Made by a program: the position numbers and the translations under genes. A DNA stretch of 64,000 nt from NCBI GenBank assembly GCA_036852015.1, contig JAANDG010000211.1:62001-126000 (forward strand). The letters are read 5' to 3'. The notes under the pieces were generated by a model that saw nothing but the letters and a program-made list of their open reading frames with translations, did no database searches and had not been told where the DNA came from. Each line of letters begins with the position of its first letter. The stretch's first letter is position 1. Source of the DNA: Pelodera strongyloides. Lineage: Eukaryota; Nematoda; Chromadorea; Rhabditida; Rhabditidae. Shown one piece after another: positions 23,101-33,432 of the stretch.

Positions 23101-23962
23101 GAGCCGCGGTAGCTGATGGTGCGCGGCAAGAGAAAAGGTGCGCCAAGCTCTCGCAGCAATTTTCTACCACACTTGCCGTGCCACCAGTCAGCGACAATTT
23201 GTGCCATGTTTTGCCGCGCAGTGTTATCGACAAGCTGATGCTCCTCTAATTGTGACGCGTCTTAGGCTCTTAGATTCCCTGCGCCGCCTGATCTAGACTT
23301 ATGTCCGAATCTGACAAAATACTTACGTGGAGCTTAGTTCCTCGATTTCCTTCTGCATTGCGGCGACTTTTTGAGCGAATTCGCCGCGAATTCGGGCGTT
23401 TTCTTGATCTTTTTCGAGCATTTGTTGAGTCAGCGTTGAAACCTATGATGGGGAACGGAATACAATTTGAATAATTGAATAAACTAATTCGATTTGCATA
23501 CTATAGTCTAAAGGGTGAAAATCTGCATATACTATCTGCGAAGTGAAGGAATCACGCATGCAATCTAATAATCTAATAATTATTAGGAAGTAATCAACTA
23601 CTTCGGGAGTCTTTTCAATTGTGCGTCTTTAAAGCGAAATGCTAGTCCCTTTGGAAAATTTGCATGTGATAAGCAAATCCTATGTATCATGTGCAAATTT
23701 TGTGCGATTGCCGTGGACGATCGTACAAAATTAGTATAGGATACATAGGATTTGCTTATCATATGCAAATTTTCCAAAGAGGCTAGCATTTCGCTTTAAA
23801 ATATCTGGAAAGCACAAAAGCTGGGACGCCAACCAATTTAAAGGGGTTCACTAACAATAAGTACCAAATACCAAATAGTAAATTAAACTTACGCCACTCG
23901 TCAGTTCTGCATTCTAAACGAGGCGTATTTAGGCAATCTTTTCCTATCCTATATGAATTTTG

Positions 23963-24007
<45 letters not shown>

Positions 24008-26049
24008 ATACAACAGTAGGGTCCGTTTTTCCAAATTGCTCGCAGGTTTCAGGGATTAAAGCCACATAACATCCGGTTTTGAAACGTAATTTGGACACTG
24101 CATTCCCATACGCCGTATGAAAATGAATATAATAAGACTAAAAAATCGCGCATCGCACAGTCATTTGCATACACTACATGGAAATACAGTGTACGTTTCA
24201 AAATCGGAACTTATACCGCTTTCAGCGTAACTTTAGTGATGAAAACCAACCTTTTCGCACATATAAGTCTGTTCTGAGCTCATGCTTCTCAATAGACAAA
24301 GTTCTTCTTCTTGTGCGATGCAACGCTTTTGCGAGGAAGAAATTTCCGCTTGAAGTTTCTGGATGTCCCTGAAAATAAATATATTAATTTTTTATTTTAA
24401 AGCGTATAGCACATGGTTAAAGCACAGAATGTCACATGATTTGCATGTGATACATTGATGTGCAGTACACCAGTATATGATTCAAACATGTTATACCAGA
24501 TTAGTACCACAAGATATTGCACGGACGTGGACACTGAACAAAAATAAGCGTATACAGTAAATTTAAAAGCAAAGTAAGAAAATCGCTATAATTTTCCCAA
24601 CAAATATCAAATTCAGAGAGAATATCTAATTGAAAGTCTGTAAATCTGTAAATCGTAGATTTGAGACAAGGCAGTCAGGGATATACTACCCGGCAGCTGC
24701 GGGAAAATTCGCTGACTTTGCCTTGAGCAAACCCATATTAGTGAGAGTGCCGCGTTGGTTCTCATTTTAAATCACAGATAACAAATAACAAGACCATACC
24801 CAACCCACGAGTCCTCAGCAAAATGAAGACTGTTTCAGTTTTTTCTGACTTATGGTAGAAGTGATAACGTCGTTCAAAGCCTACTAACATGATAAGTACA
24901 AAAGGGTTTTTGGCTAGGGCGCATTCGAGATGGACATTTTCCGGAAAAGAAAAGAAAAAAAGTGGTTCGAGATGGACACCGAGAAAAAAAATAATACATG
25001 CAAAATGATTGTCGAAAACGCAAATATATCGTAATTGAAACTAAAATCAATCGATCATTTGCATGTGTATGAGTGGCCATTGCATTCTTTTCTGGTGAAA
25101 TCCATCTCGAAACAAAAGTTTTCTTTTTCTTTTCCGGAAATGTCCATCTCGAATGCGCCCTTACTTCTTTTACATGCGAAACTTTTCCAATTTACCTCTG
25201 CAACTGTTCCATTTCCTTCTTCATATTTCTATTTTCTTCGCGTTGTCCGTCAATAATCGCATCCTTTCCAGTGGAAATTCGGGCCAAGTCCACGAATTGT
25301 TGCTCAATTGGGGCCAGGTCGTGAGAAGCTCGTCGGAGTAGGCTTTCACGTTCCTGCAAGACTTAGAAGTTACAAAACCTACTTGTTAGCCGCACAAACT
25401 ACAAACTACAAATAATGCACTGATTACACTCAAACTATAAACTACATACCCGAATACTTGGCATTGGATCGCTCTTCTCGCTGCCTGAACTGTGTTCACG
25501 TGTAGGTCGAGAGCCAAGATGCGAAGATGTGGTTTTGGTTACCTGAGCATACCGTAGTTAATTGCATAATACAATACAATATTTCACATATTCCGTAGAA
25601 TGCTTTCGTTTTTCACTCAGAGGGGTGAAAGCGTTCGCTAGTGAGTCTTGTCTATAGCGAAATACCGGCCGGTTTTTGAAACGCATCGTCGACAACTAAC
25701 TGCTTATGTATTTATGCTAATTTACTCGAATTTAGCTCGATTTTTTATTCTAATTTATCTTTGTTTGCATAAGCTTCATAACAATGCTGTACTCGATGCG
25801 TTTCGAGAACCGGCCGGTATTTCGCTTTAAGTAAGTGTTTCAAATATTGTGCAACTAATTTCTTACGGGCCAGATTTGGACAATGACGAAACCGCTCCAG
25901 GTTCTTACCGTAGGTTCTTCCAACTCATGGCGAGGTTCAGGCACAGAAGGAGGACTGTGCTGTTGTACAGTATTCACAGTGGTTACGCTAGTAAGCGAGG
26001 GCGGGGGTGTCTCGTGGGAGGAAGGCAGGACATGGTGCTTGGATCGCAT
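17133..26049 (-). CDS. Coiled-coil protein, unrecognised, about 450 residues in about 14 exons
   Basis: Minus-strand exons by splice sites and phase: 26049-25909 (start MRSKHHVLPSS), 25542-25450, 25353-25196, 24368-24251, 23913-23893 (NAELTSG), 23442-23327, 23076-22929, 22797-22783 (KHYDE, uncertain), 22699-22607, 22315-22242, 21994-21886, 21621-21518, 19639-19570, 18245-18180 and a doubtful end exon 17162-17133. All phases join without a stop. The first 78 residues are Ser/Pro/Thr-rich and look disordered; the rest is Glu/Arg/Gln/Leu-rich coiled coil (EELEYSRDELRRLLDANE, PLKRQIRHLKEQLEESEE). No catalytic motif, signal peptide or membrane segment is visible. The first exon follows TTTGATTCAG at 26070, suggesting a trans-spliced start. 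Introns hold hairpin elements. A scaffold role is a guess from composition only. Confidence 0.72.
17466..17552. repeat. Imperfect tandem of GTAGTTTGTAGCCTGTA
   Basis: Repeated GTAGTCTGTAGTCTACA / GTAGTTTGTAGCCTGTA / GCAGCCTGTAATTTGTAG blocks of about 10-17 bp. Confidence 0.6.
17562..17829 (+). CDS. Possible ORF or exon with two CxxC pairs, unrecognised
   Basis: Open plus-strand frame ending in TAG at 17829, with no Met near its left side. It includes CVGCKTHHQVVELLNQ, then GYAHRKQKDLLDFIVKQEED, then HRYCLGCSEDATRS. Codon composition looks like protein, and the two CxxC pairs about 50 residues apart could form a metal site. It may be a fragment of a mobile-element gene or an exon. It lies in the last intron of the minus-strand coiled-coil model, next to a SINE. 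No family recognised. Confidence 0.3.
17826..18075 (-). repeat. tRNA-derived SINE
   Basis: Read on the minus strand, the head (18075-18000) carries a B-box-like GAGTTCGAGTCTGG about 40 bases after TGGGTCCACTGGCTAG. The rest matches the copies at 44838-45068 and 46430-46650, including CTCCTTTATTCAAGG and TTCAATACACTG on the plus strand. Confidence 0.75.
18358..18537 (-). mobile_element. Family A TTAA hairpin element
   Basis: AAAGCGAAATACCGGCCGG and ACCGGCTGGTATTTCGCTTTAA. It lies in the intron between 18245 and 19570 of the coiled-coil gene. Confidence 0.9.
19235..19380. repeat. Local duplication of a GCGCGCCGACCTCAAGCCG unit
   Basis: GCGCGCCGACCTCAAGCCG, GGAAAAGTGGTGGCAGG and GTGCTAGCA occur twice in succession, about 50 bp apart, in an intron. 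Confidence 0.6.
20319..20499 (-). mobile_element. Family A TTAA hairpin element
   Basis: TTAAAGCGAAATACCGGCAGG and ACCGGCCGGTATTTCGCTCTAA; in an intron of the coiled-coil gene. Confidence 0.9.
21150..21475. mobile_element. GC-rich inverted-repeat element
   Basis: GCCTTGCGCAGTCGCCGCGC near 21272 is inverted as GCGCGGCGACTGCGCAATG near 21446. Between them lie GTGCCCATAAGTGCGCCAC and a CCAACTGGGCTTATGCGG segment. A related GCGCCATAAGTGTGCCAC occurs near 27900. In the intron between 21518 and 19639. Confidence 0.7.
23629..23799. mobile_element. Family B TTAA palindromic hairpin element
   Basis: AAAGCGAAATGCTAGTCCC at the left, GGCTAGCATTTCGCTTTAA at the right, arms palindromic through the centre near 23714. 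In an intron of the coiled-coil gene. Confidence 0.92.
23968..24003. repeat. (GA)n microsatellite
   Basis: About 18 GA units in an intron. Confidence 0.95.
24056..24226. mobile_element. Family A-variant TTAA hairpin element
   Basis: Left TTAAAGCCACATAACATCCGG with TTTTGAAACG, right CGTTTCAAAATCGGAACTTATACCGCTTT. The interior (AAAAAATCGCGCA, TTTGCATA) matches the copy at 31117-31292. Confidence 0.75.
24917..25162. mobile_element. Fold-back element with GAGATGGACA arms
   Basis: AGGGCGCATTCGAGATGGAC followed by ATTTTCCGGAAAAGAAAAG near 24917-24958 is inverted near 25121-25162. In the intron between 25196 and 24368 of the coiled-coil gene. Confidence 0.85.
25654..25830 (+). mobile_element. Family A TTAA hairpin element
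   Basis: ATAGCGAAATACCGGCCGG and ACCGGCCGGTATTTCGCTTTAA. In the first intron of the coiled-coil gene. Confidence 0.9.
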
Positions 26050-26069
26050 AGAACGTCGGTGGGCGGGAT

Positions 26070-26080
26070 CTGAATCAAAG
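26070..26080 (-). promoter_or_regulatory. Candidate trans-splice acceptor of the coiled-coil gene
   Basis: On the minus strand CTTTGATTCAG ends at 26070, 20 bases before the chosen ATG at 26049. No compatible upstream exon in frame was found, so this may be a spliced-leader acceptor. It could equally be an ordinary acceptor with a first exon further upstream. Confidence 0.4.
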
Positions 26081-26096
26081 AAATTTAAATGTTTGA

Positions 26097-27091
26097 GTAT
26101 CGCAGTCACTCCAAAATCATCATTTTGCTTCGAGTTTACTTGAATTTAGTAAAGAATAAAGAAAAATACTTTACCAAAACCGAATAATTTGAATTCCAAC
26201 TCAGGGGGTGAACAAGTAGAAAAGTAGTTCTACTTAAAGGGTGAGGTCCACCTCAGAAAACAAAAAAGTTATTATTTTTATTAGCTTCCCCGTGTCTGTA
26301 TCTACCAGAATAACTAAAACAAATTTGACAGAAAATTATTTCCAACGAAATATGGAGCAAAAAATAGCCCTCCAGTACCATCTTTACGATAGGCGTCGAT
26401 GGGGTGTGGTGCATGATAAACCGCGCTCTCGCTACCGTTGTTTGGGGACAATGAAAGGGCGGGATTATGGCTGTGCGTTTGTCGCTTTTTTTAAACCATG
26501 CGTTTTATTTTTTTGCCATGCTAAACAAAGCACAATTAATCCCGTCTTCGTCATTTGTATTGCGTTGTAGTTATTTTAGAACATATTTTTTGTTTGTAAT
26601 TTTTTTCGACAACCAACATGTAAAAAGGATACCAGGCTACCGTAATCCGAGGTACTCAAGCTGGACCATTTTTTGCTCATATTTCGTTGGAAATAATTTT
26701 CTGTCAAATTTGTTTTAGTTATTCTGGTAGATACAGACACGGGGAATCTAATAAAAATAATAACTTTTTTGTTTTCTGAGGTGGACCTCACCCTTTAACT
26801 ACCGCGGGATTATGAAACGTGTAGTGATATGCCTGCAGACCCTTGCAGTATATGTAAAGATATAATATGCAGATATTTGCCGAAATAATTTGCATACTCT
26901 CAATCGGGAAGCAGCTGTATGAACACGTTCGTGATCCTGCGGTAGCTAAGTAGAACTACTTTTCTACTTGTTCACTCCCTGAGTTGGAATTCAAATTATT
27001 AGGTTTTGGTAAAGTATTTGTCTCTATTCTTTACTAAATACAAGTAAACTGGAAGAAAAACGGCGATTTTGTAGTGACTGCGATCCTTTAA
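26097..27091. mobile_element. Family E TTAA hairpin element, host of a nested family D-prime element
   Basis: ATCGCAGTCACT at the left (outermost bases decayed) and GTGACTGCGATCCTTTAA at the right. With 26235-26798 removed it matches 14685-15290 (with its own insert removed) throughout. Confidence 0.88.
26235..26798. mobile_element. Family D-prime hairpin nested inside family E
   Basis: TTAAAGGGTGAGGTCCACC at both ends. The arms are inverted for well over 100 bp, so the two strands encode almost the same peptide (MRSTSENKKVIIFI...), a by-product of the symmetry. Confidence 0.9.
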
Positions 27092-27135
27092 GGCCGCCCT
27101 TAGCCAATTTATGATTATATATGACAAAGACTATT

Positions 27136-27212
27136 AGGTATGGGTGCCGATAGCGTAATCGGTTAACACATTGGCCCGGACAACCAGAGATGCGGGTTCG
27201 ATTCCCGCCCGA
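27136..27212 (+). pseudogene. tRNA-like sequence (pseudogene or SINE head)
   Basis: TAGCGTAATCGG fits the A box and GGGTTCGATTCC the B box of RNA polymerase III promoters. The T stem (GCGGG with CCCGC) is perfect, and the D and anticodon stems mostly pair. The acceptor stem does not pair, and position 33 is C rather than T, so a working tRNA is unlikely. It sits 45 bases after the family E element. Confidence 0.45.
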
Positions 27213-27445
27213 CCGAAACCCCAATTCATTTGCAATCAAATCAAAGAAATTTAGATGAACATGATTATTTTTTCGCTAATTGTAAGATGATTTACTTTGA
27301 AACGACGAAACGAGGAACCTTGATAGATGCAAGGTTAAACTATTTTACCTAATGAAATATGCACTGTTTCCAATACAATAATCGTTTTCAGAAGAGAATT
27401 AATTGTGTTAAAATTCTTTTTTTTTATATACACCATCAGAATTTT

Positions 27446-28562
27446 TCACAGGTCTAATTGCGAACGCAGATATGCTTCAGCTTCTGAAATCGAAATCGTG
27501 TGGAGTAAATATCAAATAATTACCCTATTTCATTCGTACTTGTACTATTACGTGTTTAAGCGGTTTTAATATTGTATCCCCTTTCTTTGATTTTCCTCAC
27601 ATTGTCTTTGTCATCTTTTACCTGAGTTAATCTGGATATAAATTATTATTATTATTAAAAAAACGCAACCGATGAGAGACGTCGCTCCGCCGCCCAGCAT
27701 CCGTTGCACAGCGTTGACGGATCTTTCAAATTGTTTTGAGGCGTTTTCGTAACTTCCAAATGGATAGTTCATAGTTCGACTCCCGAGACTTACGTAGTAA
27801 TCTCTAAACGTAAGAGAGTTAAACTGGGCCAAGCCAACGTGGATGAAACCCCGCGGCGCTGCGCAAACATGGCGCGCGTATGGCCCTCTTATTTAACGTT
27901 GCGCCATAAGTGTGCCACAGAGGAGCCAACTGTAAATATGCACATCGCACGCTTATCTCGCTGGTGGGGTCCGCCACACATCACTGTCGACTTTTTTATT
28001 ACGCGATGATTCACAAATTCACATTCACGTTGTGAGATCAACATGCTTGGGTAGTCATTTTTGATGCATACCTTATGTGGCCGATCAAGTCCCTCAAGTA
28101 ATCGGGCACGGATCGGGCACATATCGGGGTTTTCACTTTCCTGTGAGAATTTTTCGGCTCGCATTTGTGTACAGTAACAATTTCGGGAGTAGAGTCTTGC
28201 ATAATTTTCAAGTAAAAGAAACCTATCATTCCAAGCTCCGCCTGGCGGATGAAACTTGGTACCGTCGAATTTAACCGAAGTTCGACAAGACGGACCATTA
28301 TAGAACATTCCCGAACATCCTGTAACTTTGAATTAATATTCTACAGGCCTGGCGTTAGTTCTAAAAAAATGTTACCGTACCCTCATCACTGCAAATGTGT
28401 AAAGGTGCAAAAGGCTCCATAAACCTGCCGCTGCATTGAAAATAAAATTACAAAGATAATTAATATAACCTGGAAAGGCGGTTTGCAAAGACGTCCATTG
28501 TATGGTGTCGTCCTGTTCTAACTCGATCTCGACCGGCTCCACCTGGAGTCGTACAGTTCGCA
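27446..28562 (-). CDS. Protein with a TDP-43-type N-terminal domain and no visible RRM (5' end incomplete)
   Basis: Exons 28562-28470, 28319-28072, 27823-27670 and 27483-27446 (stop TGA) join in phase. The first 70 or so residues, EPVEIELEQDDTIQW, then LQTAFPG-CSGMFYNG, then FDGTKFHPPGGAW, show the TDP-43 N-terminal domain pattern: acidic start, FPG, a G-hydrophobic-Y segment, G-x-x-F-x-P, G-x-W. That domain drives self-association in TDP-43. After it come about 100 residues with no RNP1 or RNP2 motif, ending EAEAYLRSQLDL. The first exon starts in mid-codon (TG), so the missing base may be the A of a split ATG, which would give 177 residues. Exon 2 has another open frame; the chosen one keeps all phases. 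Confidence 0.55.
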
Positions 28563-28939
28563 CTAAAAAACAACACAATTAAGCGCGATTAAACACAATT
28601 AACATAATTACTCAAAACAAAATTAAGCGCAAAGCGGCATGGCACCTGGTTTGTCTTTTCATTTTGTATATGCAATGTCCTTTCTAGACTTGATATTTAA
28701 ACTATGGGATTGTCGTAATGAAATCATTCGTGCCTCTTTATTATATCTAATCTTATTATATAAAGGTGGGAGCTTTGCTTGTTTGTTTGTGTGTTTGATT
28801 GATTGTTAGTTTGGATGATGTGCGTTACGCTCAGGAAGTAGGATTGGTTCAGTAGTTCATGTTTCCATGCACTGAGACGTCTCACATCCCGAGCGCTCCT
28901 CTTGTTTTATGACAATTATCCAAACGTGAAAACGCTAAT

Positions 28940-28984
28940 TATATATATATATCTATATATATATATATATATATATAATTTATA
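28940..28984. repeat. (TA)n microsatellite
   Basis: About 40 bases of alternating T and A. Confidence 0.9.
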
Positions 28985-29466
28985 TTTATATTTGCCCTGT
29001 TCGGATTTTGTCTTATAAAGCGCATTGCCTAGGATTTTTTTACAGAAAGAGCTACAAATAATCATTAACTCACTTATTTTTATGTATCCAACTGTACATG
29101 TAGTATGTACATTGCGCCAAATATTCTATAAAAAATGTCCCAAATAAAAAAAAAAGTCCGCAAAAAATAATAGCCTCTTAAATTAAAAGCCTTTTTATTA
29201 CTTTGTTTACACGGAATGGAGGTGACTGTATAAGAAAAAAAGATCAAATAAAGAGTGAAAAAAAAAACAGAAAATAATTGGAGATTTGCTGGCAGTGTTT
29301 CTTTTTTTCTCGATATGCTCAGTTTATAAGATTGAGATTGAAATAAGAATTGCAGATTTTTTTTTAAACCTTGTGCACATGACGAATATAGTGTTGCATT
29401 CAATGGCCAAATCATGTTATCATGTACAAAAACCACAATCAAGAAAACAAATACTTTTCAATTTTT

Positions 29467-29884
29467 TTAAAGGGTCAGGCCCATTTCAAATGACCCCTAT
29501 TTTTGATGATTCCATCTGATTCTCCATGTCAAATATAGTAGGATGCAATATTTTTCTAATTTTCAAGCTCAAAATCCACACACTATTCAGCAATTTATCG
29601 TGGGCAGTCATACCCAACTATCTATCGCAGTTGGCACGCCCATTCGCGCTCATTGGCGAATATCACAATTGCCACGCCCAATAGAGCATATTGCCCAATT
29701 AGCGCGAAGGGGCGTGACAACTGCGATAAATAGTTGGGTATGACTGGCAATGGCAAATTGCTGAATACTGCCTGAATTTTGCACTTGAAAATTAGAAAAA
29801 TATCGTATCCTACTATATTTGACATGGAGAACCAGATGGAATCATCAAAAATAGGGGTCATTTGAGATGGGCCTGACCCTTTAA
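29467..29884. mobile_element. Family D TTAA fold-back element
   Basis: TTAAAGGGTCAGGCCCATTT at the left and TGGGCCTGACCCTTTAA at the right. Inverted arms of about 170 bp (CAAATGACCCCTATTTTTG, ATATAGTAGGATGC) surround a short centre. Confidence 0.92.
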
Positions 29885-30284
29885 ACCCCATATATTTGAA
29901 CAACATATATTCAACACCTTGCTCTGAGTAATTAAATTAAAAGAAAAATTTGATATCGCTATTTATGTTTAAGATATATTTGCTTTAAGTAAGAGCTAAA
30001 GGCATTTCCGTGTCTTATATCAACTAATCAAGATGACCTACTTTAGTGACAAAGATAACAAAGCGGTTCTATAACTGATGTATTTGTTCACGTGAATCAT
30101 ATCCCGTAAACAAAAACTTATCATTTAGTTTAAAGTTTGAAAGCATGGAAAGAGATGGAAGATTGATGATTTCTATAAAAATTCTTGCATGCAAACCGTG
30201 ACTGCGAAGATATCTTGCAAAACAAAATGTTTTATATTATCCGTTTTTTTCTGTTTGTAGAAAACCTTGTTATTTATGGAGCAG

Positions 30285-30332
30285 AGAGAGAGAGAGAGAA
30301 AGAGATAGAAAGAGAGAGAGAAAGAGAGTGAA

Positions 30333-30363
<31 letters not shown>

Positions 30364-30373
30364 AGAGAGAGAA
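30285..30373. repeat. (GA)n microsatellite
   Basis: About 90 bases of GA with occasional AAAG. Confidence 0.95.
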
Positions 30374-31116
30374 AAAGTCGCAGGTTTTCTAGGAGACTCT
30401 CTCTATTTCTCTCTGTTAATTTGTAGTGACAGATAAAGTCACAAGCTTAATTAGGTGGAGAAGCAGTCCACTTTGAGACTTTTGGTTTTTTTATTCTAAT
30501 AACTATAAACATACATATGGGAAAAATACTCACAATACCGCAGAAATAACTGAGAATGGGTTGAGAATGGGTTGACACTGTAAATTCTTAATCGGTAGCA
30601 TATATTAACAAAGTTCTCATATTTTTTTTATTAAATCTAGCCAAATGCTAACAATAACAAACGTCATGATCATGAGTGCTCGTACAGTAGCACAACAAAT
30701 TCCCTCAACTTTGTTTATTTACTTATTTGCAAAGCGAAGCCAAACATACTGTTTTTCTTTTTCTCTGCAAAAGATTATATCTTCAGAGTCAGAAAAAAAC
30801 AGAGAAAAATACATTGTGCTATGTTGTTTATCATTTGAGAGGATCTTTTTTTTCTTTAGCACAAACATGTTACTGGTAAACTGGAAAAATAAGTAAAATA
30901 AATAAATAAAACTGTAGAACTAATAAACGAGCTCTTCGCTAAAATACAGAAATATAATATAATAAAAAAATAGGAATTTCAAATGTAAAAAATGTATAAA
31001 ATTCAAATGTATAAAATTGAACAGCTGTACCTTGGAACCACTGCATGCGTAAACTAATTCGGCCTACCAAAAACCCCACGGTAGACATGGCTGGGAAGTA
31101 AACAGGAAAACATTCG

Positions 31117-31292
31117 CTAAAGCGATATGAAGGCCGGTTTTTGAAACATATGTTGGACGACTGCATTCCCATATGTTGTATGCAAATGAATTGCACTAGA
31201 GTAAAAAATCGCGCAGTGATTTGCATAAACTGCATTACATGGGATAACACCGCCTAGCATAGGTTTCGAAAACCGGATGTTATACCGCTTTC
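31117..31292. mobile_element. Family A-variant TTAA hairpin element
   Basis: CTAAAGCGATATGAAGGCCGG and AAACCGGATGTTATACCGCTTT; the interior matches 24056-24226. Confidence 0.75.
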
Positions 31293-31635
31293 AACTTTAT
31301 TGCATTTACTAACTGGAGCTTACAAACATTGGAAAAAAATGTTAGCCTCAAGATAAAATATAAACTATTAATATCACTCACCCTTCCCAATCGTGCTACT
31401 CATATTGTGATATTACACCGTCCCACCGCGGCCTCCTAGCCCTTTCTCGGAATTTTTCTAGAACATATTAATTTAAATTATAATAGTAAGGTTGTTATAA
31501 ATAAAGCAAACAATTTGTAATATAATATATTAAAGAATAATGCAGTAAAATATACATATAAAAAGAAAAAAATGCAATGATAAAAAGTGTGTGTTCCAAT
31601 GGAAAGGATGCACCCGTAAGTGAAAAAGAAAAGAT

Positions 31636-31813
31636 TTAAAGAGCAATATGGACGGTTGTTAGAAACACCGAGTACACCGGCATTCCTATGCAGCTTATGC
31701 AAATGGATAAATTAGAATAAAAAATCGAGCTAAATTCGAGCAACTTAGCATAAATACGTAAGAATGCAATTGTCCACAATGCGTTTCAAAAACCGGCCGG
31801 TATTTTGCTTTAA
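31636..31813 (-). mobile_element. Family A TTAA hairpin element
   Basis: TTAAAGAGCAATATGGACGG (decayed) and ACCGGCCGGTATTTTGCTTTAA. Confidence 0.88.
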
Positions 31814-33198
31814 AAAGGCAAGCATTCGTTTACAATTTCTTCAAAGGCTTATTTATTAAGTGTCGCAGCATTGCTCGGGTACAAAGTTTGGTGTTCTAAA
31901 GAAAAAGTGGCTCAAGAGCAATCAATCAACAAATTTGCTCTTATTCCCAAAAAGTATAAGAGATATAAATTTCCTACATTTCACGTACTGCATTTCTGAA
32001 TTTATTTTAAATTATGTTTAATAAATGGTGAGTAGATTCAGAAGAACGTCACTGATTAATCAACAAAATGAACAATGGAATTTGTTCCCGGCATGAATAC
32101 GCCTAGCCTAGCTCCAAGTGATAAGATGGCTCCGTTTGGTGATAAAAAAGTGAGATTGTTTTCATAAAATGCGCCTTCTAGTGCTCACGCGACCTTTTTT
32201 AGCCTGAGAATGCAGAAAATACGGGAAAATTCAAACTTCAAACCCTTACAATTCAGAAAAAACCATGCCCTGAAATCTGAAATGCGGCATATTAATGTGT
32301 CTAGTAGACGTAGAGGCATAAACCAATGACAGGTGTTTATTCAACACTTTACAAAAAATGAACTACAACCATGGCATAACTGAATGATTAAAAATTATGT
32401 GGTCATTTTATTAAAAAAAATCAATTGTGTTTGAATGTTGACAAAAAAATTATTAAGCTCACCCAATACAAACTTTGAAACTAACAATATAATCGCCGAA
32501 CTTTCGATTATAAAATCGCCGCACTTCTTTTATTTAAAATTAAAGTAAACAAACAAAAAATTAAAAATAGATTTTTCAGCTGGTTGTCCGGGGGTTGCTG
32601 GCTCGTGTTTGTGTATTTGGCTGTTTTTGCTTTCTGGGTCTGAAAAGAGGTCTCCCTACAGAGTGAGCATAGAAACTGAGATGGTGCAGGCAACTAGAGA
32701 TTTCTCGAGGGACAACGTGTCGTTGCGAGACACCAAACAACGAACAGTAAACTAGCCGAAACTTTGAATTCAATAGAAAGGTTTCCGGCAGGAAGATAAA
32801 AGATGCCAGGGTTGCGCATATGGTGGTTGGCTCACATGTGGCGCACTTGCCGCGCACCCTTCAAAAATGTGCGCAGCGTGTGCGCCAGTGGGAATTATAT
32901 TATGAATTATTTCGTGCATACCTTGCTCACCCAACGCGCACACGAGATGTTCGTGGTGGTCTTTTTTTACGCGCTTAGTATGCGTTTCCGTAGTTATCGT
33001 GTTGGTTTTGTGCTTTATGACCGGCATTTGTGGATCCCCTTGACTTGTTGTATGTGTGCATGGTGTACGTGTGTTCCCATATGCGCGCATGAACGTATGT
33101 GCGTATGTATATTTGTGCGTGTATGTTTGTGTGCGTGTGTGTATGTGTGTGTTGTTTGTGAACATGAAAGACATAAAAGAACAACTTTTTGCCATCAT

Positions 33199-33204
33199 TT
33201 TATT
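33199..33204 (-). terminator. Candidate poly(A) signal of the 33.4-35.4 kb collagen
   Basis: AATAAA on the minus strand about 230 bases after the stop codon at 33433. If used, the 3' UTR would include long C runs (G runs on the plus strand at 33213-33260). Confidence 0.4.
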
Positions 33205-33432
33205 AGTCGAGTAGGGGGGGGGGGGGGGTGTCGAGTTTTGCCAGATCTTATTGGGGGGGGGGAGGGGTACGGGAATTGGGGAGGGCCAGTTCATTCAGTA
33301 GATGTTATATAGCAAACGGTACACCGACGACGAGCAAGAGCAGATGTCGGCGACGTCACGCCAACAGACGACGACAATAACGCGGATACGCTACCGTAGT
33401 CATCAGACACGCGACGCATGATGTGGTGAAGC

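Larger units (their letters stand above)
28563..33432. other. Intergenic, about 4.9 kb, no gene seen
   Basis: Contains one end of a family C element (28628-28660), the TA run, a family D element, a GA microsatellite, two family A elements, a GT-rich stretch (33040-33160) and G runs (33213-33260). The missing first exon of the TDP-43-domain gene should lie here but I could not identify it. Part of 32820-32960 (GTGGCGCACTTGCCGCGCAC) resembles repeats at 57720 and 21370. Confidence 0.5.

Noticed and set aside
26241..26791. Open frames starting MRSTSENKKVIIFI on both strands
   Set aside because: Same cause: the inverted arms of the family D-prime element.
27136..27212. A functional tRNA
   Set aside because: The acceptor stem does not pair and C replaces the universal T at position 33.
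28038..28298. The alternative frame of exon 2 of the TDP-43-domain gene
   Set aside because: It is open but breaks phase with the FPG exon and the following exons; kept only as a caution.
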